Source of the DNA: Paraglomus occultum
Taxonomy: Eukaryota; Glomeromycota; Glomeromycetes; Paraglomerales; Paraglomeraceae
Length of the DNA stretch: 29,773 nt
Assembly: GCA_910592205.1 (NCBI GenBank)
Contig: CAJVPJ010000302.1
Span: forward strand, 1 to 29,773
Direction of reading: 5' to 3'
Positions 24,478-29,773 of this stretch are shown one piece after another; the first letter of the stretch is position 1; each line of letters starts with the position of its first letter. The notes below the pieces were generated by a model. That model did not search any database and had not been told where the DNA came from. It saw only the letters and a program-made list of their open reading frames with translations. The position numbers and the translations under genes were made by a program.

Positions 24478-26070
24478 TCAAACAGTACATAATGCTCGAT
24501 AAGCAACAAGACCATCTTTCGTATCGATTCTTATTTTAATTCCGGCCCCAATAAAATATACGCCACCTGGCCATAATTCCTTCTTTCTCTCTTGATTATC
24601 GACAATCATCACGCCAGTCCCCTCAGTAACAATCAATACGCTTGGCCCACTTATCGGATCAAATTCCTCGCTCGCATTCTCACGCGTCAGTGTGGTAAGC
24701 AATACAGAAAACTCTTCTATGGGTGGATCATACAGGACAGTAGTCGATGAGTGCCGAATGGGAGACAGTATCTGCTTATCAGCGGGACCGTAGTTGTACG
24801 TCAGCATATTAACCAAGACAGGTACATCTTTGAATTTTGGTGTCAGGCCGGCACGAACTACATTGTCGCTTGCAGCCATGCATTCGACACAATCTGTAAT
24901 TATATTCGCGAGTAAAAGCTCATTAACAATTCTGATTTGACGTGTAACCTTCCCTCATTCCAATGTTTTTAAAAAGGAGTTTTTCTACTTCACCTCCAAA
25001 TAAATACGCATGCGGCTCGTTGGCACCCAAGAAAATAGCCTGCCCCGGGTTTAGTTTTACATAATTCAACATTAAAACTGCAAATACGCCAACATCACCC
25101 GGATATTGAGTACTTAATCTCACAATCAACTCTTTTGTACAGTCATCATCTCCCGTCTCTCTCTGTTCTCGTTCCACTCTCCGCGACATCTTGTCCACAG
25201 ACTCTTTTACAACATTCGCATCCGCCATCATAACTGCAGCGAACAATTCTCTAAGTACCGCCTTGTTACTCGTAATTTCCTCGGGTGAAGTAGTTTCACT
25301 CTGACCACGAACGGAATCTAAAAATTTTTTTACTGTCGCATCGCCCACAAGAGCGGCGAATTCGGGAAACTCGTGAAGGCATGATGCGACTTCGTTTAAG
25401 GGTCGAAATCCGAATAATGCTTCAAAGTCTGTAATTGCTATCGCCATTTCTGGTTTGTGATTCGGGTCTGTTTAAGAGTAGATCAAAGGCGAAAGAGTAG
25501 GCTTGTGTTAAGATTGTAAATATTTAGCAAACCAGATTGTGACTAGTCTTGCAATTCTTTTACAATTTGACACGGCTGGCACTTATATACCTGTTACAAG
25601 ATGTCTTACCTTTATATATAGTAGGGTACTTTTCATGTAACTCTTTCCCGAGTTTCTTGTCGGGATGTGCTTGGATGGAAAGCGCTTTACGAACAGAGAG
25701 AACTTTGAAGAGGAATGGAAGGTCATTGTCGTAATTTTGGGCTATGGCAGCAGTGAGATGCTGAGTGGGGTTGGAGGATATAGCCTCCTTGAGAAAAGTA
25801 TTTGTGCCTGTAATTTTGCTAGGGCCGTTTGGGTGAGTTCCCATCCATAGCTTGTGTGAATGGAAAACGATGCAAGTTTAGTAGGAGATTCGAACGTTGG
25901 GGAGAAAAGCTTTGCTTTAGTTGTATAAACTGATTCACCTCAGCATACGGTTTATCATTATTTATATCCGTGAACTTGGAGGCAAAGTGTGCCACTTTAC
26001 TTTCATTTCCCAGCTTTCCCCAGTCGTAGCTTTGAACGGCGCATTCCAGACAGTACACTGCATCCGTCAT
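24478..26070 (-). CDS. Mannose-6-phosphate isomerase (type I, zinc-dependent)
   Basis: Interconverts fructose-6-phosphate and mannose-6-phosphate in the cytosol, feeding GDP-mannose synthesis for protein glycosylation and wall mannans. Four exons: 26070-25939, 25850-25610, 25467-24994, 24893-24478; introns of 88, 142 and 100 nt with GT/AG ends; the product is 420 aa, normal for fungal and animal PMI. The N-terminus has AVQSYDWGKLG. Zinc ligands predicted by comparison with the Candida enzyme are Q104 and H106 (SIQAHPDK), E131 (NHKPE) and H277 (NEPHAY); the catalytic Arg is R296 in NVVRAGLTPK. All are intact and the frame is unbroken. Residue 284 is Cys (GDCVEC), where the family usually has Ile (GDIVEC). 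The start ATG at 26070 precedes the conserved N-terminal motif by the expected distance. Upstream lies AT-rich DNA with a TTTATAATTAAAAG stretch about 20 bp before the ATG. Confidence 0.95.
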
Positions 26071-26666
26071 GGTAAATAATACTTTTAATTATAAAGCTGT
26101 TTATGAGGGAGGAGACGGAACACGCAAAACGTGGAAGAGATTAAATGTCACGTAGTGCAACATGGTTTCTCTCAAGGTTTAAGATTTGTCAAAAATGTTC
26201 GATCATATTAATATGAATACTGTATAAGATGATGGTAACACAATTAATCTTCACATATTAAATTCGTTAACTCAAAAACTACGACAATGTAAACATATAT
26301 TTTTTCTGTCTTCAATACATTCACCACTTCGCATTATCCAAATGGGGCTTAGCCCAACTCCGTTTTAACCCTTTCGGGTGCGAGAGTTGAATTCTTAGAT
26401 GCTTGCATACTTTCATAGAAATAAACTAATTCTAGAATTTTCTCACGTTCAATTGTAGAAGAACATGCTCATTTAATTGTTATTAATACCATTTTCAAAT
26501 ATTTCGAGTCACTCGCGATAACCCGGACTCATCGGTGCGGAGATGTCTGACTTATCGCGAATTTCGATGTACTGTAGAATGCTTATTGGCCATGTTATAA
26601 AAGCTTATGCGAAAATCATTTAATTCAGAGTCGAATAGGGAAATCAACTTCTGAATCACGCATCGC
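26071..26666. other. Intergenic region upstream of the PMI gene
   Basis: About 600 bp between the PMI start and relic B. It should contain the PMI promoter and short leader. No open frame of note, repeat or RNA gene was recognised. Confidence 0.5.
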
Positions 26667-28430
26667 TACCAATTAGTTCCTTATATTATATTTTAATATT
26701 AAAAAAATTAAATCATAAATAATTTAACAGTAAAGAAAGAAACAAAAACTAAGATTTGCGGTTGACTGAAATATTTTCAGTACAGACTGGTTTGGGACAC
26801 TTATGTCTTTGAATTCATCTCTAACAAAGGGGTGAACATTATGATAAAGATATTCTTGTCCTTTGTAAGCCAAAGGAGATGAAGTTAGAACTATGATGGA
26901 AAAGAATTTAATTTTTTTTTGGTAATTTCAGAAACACTTGCGTTTTTAATTTTTAATAAATTGAATTCAAGTAAAACACCATTAGCAACCAGCTGGACTT
27001 TGACATTTTCAGATGAGCTACTTTGAATAGAAAATGTTGATATTTTTGTAAACCACTCAATTTCTTAAAGAAAATTTCCAATACGAAATTAAGATCTAAG
27101 TATTGAAAGCCTTTGTCGTTTTTATAGCACTGAGCTTTGCTGTACTCGTTTTTTTCACAACCTCAACAATGTAATCCACACAATCTATGGTTGTTTTTCG
27201 ATAAAGTTTTCTAATCAATCCGAAGCTATCATCACATTTGAATTTTGTACCATTAATCTTCAAATGTTTATTTAATTTCTTAATTCCATCGAATACCATG
27301 CTTATGGTACCATTAGAATCTTTGCCAATTATTCCATCTTCATCGAGAACGTAATTAATTTGTTCGCGGACTGCTTCGTTTGAATACCAAATAAAAGCAC
27401 TTTATACGGAACGTGAACATTTTGCTTTCAATCGTAACAGTCGCGTCAACACTACAATAATCGGCTTTATCTTATATTTACCAATTTCCCCTGTTGTTCT
27501 GCTAATTTCGTATCTTTGTTATAACAATTTCTCTCCAATTTAGCCTTAACTAAATGTTCTTTAAATTTTTTTAGTAAATCTTACTGCTTGTTCTTTCTTA
27601 CGAGCATTGTACTGTAAGCCGTCCCGAAAATGTTGACACGTGTCACATGATTTGGTGCCACACTCTTTGAATACTCCTTATCTCGTTCAAATTGGTAATC
27701 CATAAATTACTTCTATTGCAGCAAATTTAGAACTTTGGGCGGAATAAGCATTACGCAGTAAGTGCTACTTACGAAACACATCATATTTTAACAATTTAAA
27801 CGTGCTATCGTTTTCGAGGCTTGCAATAAGATTACGATAGTGATTTGTAACTCGTTTCGGCTGGCAATAGTTTAAGAGATTGAGTAATACGATTGACATT
27901 TCTACCAGGACTTGGTAATCTATGAAGTTCAGCATAGTTTTCGAGAAAATTCTTCACAGCAGTAGCAACTTTTATATCATATTTTCCATTGTGGTACTTG
28001 TTTGATATTACCATGAACGCGCGGTATTATACCATTCGTCTCTAGACGTTTTCAAAGTGCGTGCGACCAATTTCTAACATATTGGGATACATTTTCCGGC
28101 AAAGAGGCGTATTGCAATCTCAATAATAAAAAGTTCTCTACTAGCGGTTATTTCTCTGCCATTCATTGCTTTCAGCTGAGCATTACAAGTATATCTTGTT
28201 TGGATCTAGAGAGTGCTTGAAACGCCTCGCGTAATTCGGCAAACCTTCTCTCAGAATCTTTTTTGCAGTTCCAGCCTATCTCCAAGTAATGCATGACCTT
28301 TTCATATTCAGTTAGACCACTATAATTATAATTTTCCGTATACGGGTATTTATATATATATTTTTTATCACTTTCATAACAGTAATTTGCTTGGGTACAA
28401 AATTTCAACAATCAAGTAATTTACTTCTGA
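26667..28430 (-). mobile_element. DUF7869-like repeated element, relic B
   Basis: Second copy of the element at 13288-15190, same orientation, sharing the 3' edge TACCAATTAGTTC (26667-26679) and most of its length. It is shorter mainly through an internal deletion in the conserved core. Divergence from relic A by scattered substitutions and indels suggests both are old. Confidence 0.7.
26780..28411 (-). pseudogene. Broken, internally deleted DUF7869-like protein (relic B)
   Basis: The N-terminal segment is better preserved than in relic A (28411-28172: TEYEKVMHYLEIGW..., then FAELREAFQALSRSKQD). The frame breaks near 28176-28184, where relic A has one more G (ATGGCTCAGC against ATGCTCAGC). 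Further blocks are GIIPRVHGN, KNFLENYAELHRLPSPGRN and LKLLPAETSYKS at about 27840-28030; then LKYDVFRK; then SLGLIRKLYRKTT-like sequence (FGLIRKLYRKTT) at about 27180-27230. The part from the D-N-A-G-G-Q-N-K motif through VPGH is missing: LKI is followed directly by TKFKCD near 27255. A lost base near the C-terminus (about 26795) also shifts CPKP out of frame. This copy cannot encode an active protein. Confidence 0.7.
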
Positions 28431-28990
28431 CGATTCAATTTCAAATAAAAAAATCCTAACTTTTTTATGACCTGATCGATTCTAAACCATTTTGCCGTAG
28501 TTTATGTAGTTAGTGGAGCACTCGAAGCAAGCGAAATGAGATAAACTAAACCTGTAAAAATTCGAGACATTGGTGAAATATGGTTTTCTTTTGCCGTCAG
28601 CATTTTATTTAAATTCTAACGTTGTAAATTGCATTTCTGACAATTGGTATTATATGTTTAAAATAAATAATATCAGAATTTTTCAGGAATATTATCCATA
28701 TCTGTTATTAGTACAAGGAAAAGGATTTAATTTCTTTGGTAATTTAAATTTCAGAAACACTTGCTTTTCTAGTTTTTAACAAATTAAATTCTATATAATA
28801 GTATATTGAAGATATTCAAATTAATATGTCTAATTGCTGAGCATCACACAAAATTAAGCATTCAATTTTTTGTATACAATGAAAGTCCTATTACTATTGT
28901 TTCAACATCAGCACTTTTCAGTTTAAGAAATGAAGCAAATTACATGACAAGTCAGGTATATGCCTTCCTAATTTTGAAATAAATTATCCT
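28431..28990. other. AT-rich DNA with a small element fragment
   Basis: Between relic B and the kinase-like relic. It contains only the fragment at 28718-28791 as recognisable content. A 69-codon plus-strand frame (28570-28779) overlaps that fragment antisense to the element's coding direction and is not considered real. Confidence 0.4.
28718..28791 (-). mobile_element. Third, short fragment of the DUF7869-like element
   Basis: About 74 bp closely matching the C-terminal coding part of relic A at about 13605-13675 (shared blocks include TTTAATTTCTTTGGTAATTT and CTTTTCTAGTTTTTAACAAA), in the same orientation. It also shares GAAACACTTGC with relic B. It lacks the rest of the element. Confidence 0.7.
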
Positions 28991-29738
28991 CATACCATGG
29001 AATATATTGCTTTGCTAAAACTGAGCAGCTCATCATCATACCTCTTCTGCATGGGCTTACCCCCCTTTATGCCATCAGGTGACACAATGCTCTGTATCTG
29101 GGTGTTACTGGATATGGGATATTAATATGTGTCCTCACCAACCCCAGTTGAAATTGATGAGTACAGCCCACACCTTTGTTGACTCTGCAGAGTCTGGAAA
29201 AATGAGAATATTTGATAAGTGCAGGCCAAAGACATAATCATTTCTGTGCAATAAACTGATGGCCCTCTTCACATCCTCCATATGTGCAAGTACTAATCTG
29301 TGATAGTGAGGGCTTATATTCATGTAATGTCCTGCTGTTCTAAACATATTCCATAATTATAATGATCACCTTCAATCCCTTGGAGACTTCTTCAACACCA
29401 AGCAGCTTTGGAGCCAGGCTATCTTTAGTGCACAGTTCATGGGCAGCCTCATTGTACCATGTTGTGAACTTTAACAACAATTTCTTGACCATCCTGTTCT
29501 GTGTTCAACTCCAGTATAAGTAAGACTTGGTGCACCAGTATAGATGCATATGTCCTATTACTATAGCATCACACAGGTCACAGAGGTCATCAGCATAGTA
29601 AAACTAACATCTTTGCCATTGATGTCCTTGAACTCCTAATACTAAAGTCAGGATAGAATTTCTGTGTTATGTGTATCAATATCCTCTGTGAGCATTTGGG
29701 GCAGACTGCAACAAAACCAGACAAAGTGAACATTCTAT
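28991..29738 (-). pseudogene. Decayed fungal protein-kinase-like gene
   Basis: Minus-strand pieces in shifting frames follow kinase order: VLLILELNTEQDGQEIVVK (a VAIK-like lysine strand) near 29520-29570; WYNEAAHELCTKDSLAPKLLG and a hinge-like VIIIIMEYV at about 29350-29470; VKRAISLLHRNDYVFG at about 29225-29275; LHLSNILIFPD; VWAVLINFNWGW at about 29135-29170; and a tail resembling DGIKGGKPMQKRYDDELL near 29010-29070. This matches the divergent kinase-like family common in basidiomycete and Mucoromycota genomes, where the loop reads HGDL-x-x-x-NIL and the metal motif is DFD. Here the loop Asp is missing (FGLHLSN) and DFD is NFN, besides several stops and frameshifts. It is therefore a pseudogene. 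It may be attached to a repeat family, given the shared 37-bp segment at its upstream end. Confidence 0.65.
29698..29734 (-). repeat. 37-bp dispersed repeat, copy 2
   Basis: Matches 13168-13204 at 35 of 37 positions. On the minus strand it reads MFTLSGFVAVCPK and continues in frame for some 45 codons toward the kinase-like relic, suggesting it is the upstream coding part of that gene. Confidence 0.75.
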
Positions 29739-29773
29739 AAAATGAGAGGCTGATTATGATGTGGCTGTAAAAT

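Overview
The window looks like a gene-sparse, AT-rich stretch of a fungal nuclear genome. The evidence is a two-finger siderophore-repressor-type GATA factor, an NDR/Cbk1/Orb6-type kinase with fungal architecture, a eukaryotic phosphomannose isomerase, spliceosomal introns of about 90-330 nt with GT...AG ends, and several transposon relics. An early-diverging fungus (Mucoromycota, perhaps Mucorales) fits best. That placement is inference; no rRNA or other marker gene is present.

Layout. 1-1400 (+): the gag end of a retrotransposon, with one CCHC zinc knuckle and no pol after it. 1400-4300: no recognisable gene. 4310-6146 (-): two-exon SREA/Fep1/Urbs1-type iron-responsive GATA repressor, 572 aa, with a GC- and CT-rich leader and a TATA-like box near 6730. 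6840-13160: about 6 kb with no gene I can support. 13235-15190 (-): relic A of a DUF7869-like repeated element. 16488-19249 (-): eight-exon NDR-family kinase, 488 aa once one single-base frameshift is allowed for. 19250-24477: almost empty apart from a CAA/CAG tract in the kinase 5' flank. 24478-26070 (-): four-exon mannose-6-phosphate isomerase, 420 aa. 26667-28430 (-): relic B of the same element, internally deleted. 28718-28791: a third fragment of it. 28991-29738 (-): decayed fungal protein-kinase-like gene.

The three intact host genes are all on the minus strand but far apart, and nothing suggests co-regulation. Iron repression (GATA factor), polarised growth and wall morphogenesis (NDR kinase) and GDP-mannose supply (PMI) are separate housekeeping or regulatory functions; the last two both bear on the cell wall. 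The most interesting material is the element family: its two copies can be compared base by base, and they preserve a D-N-A-G-G-Q-N-K motif and other blocks I associate with metazoan DUF7869 proteins. I found no clearly new multi-gene system. Exon boundaries were read by eye from reading frame, splice consensus and family conservation.
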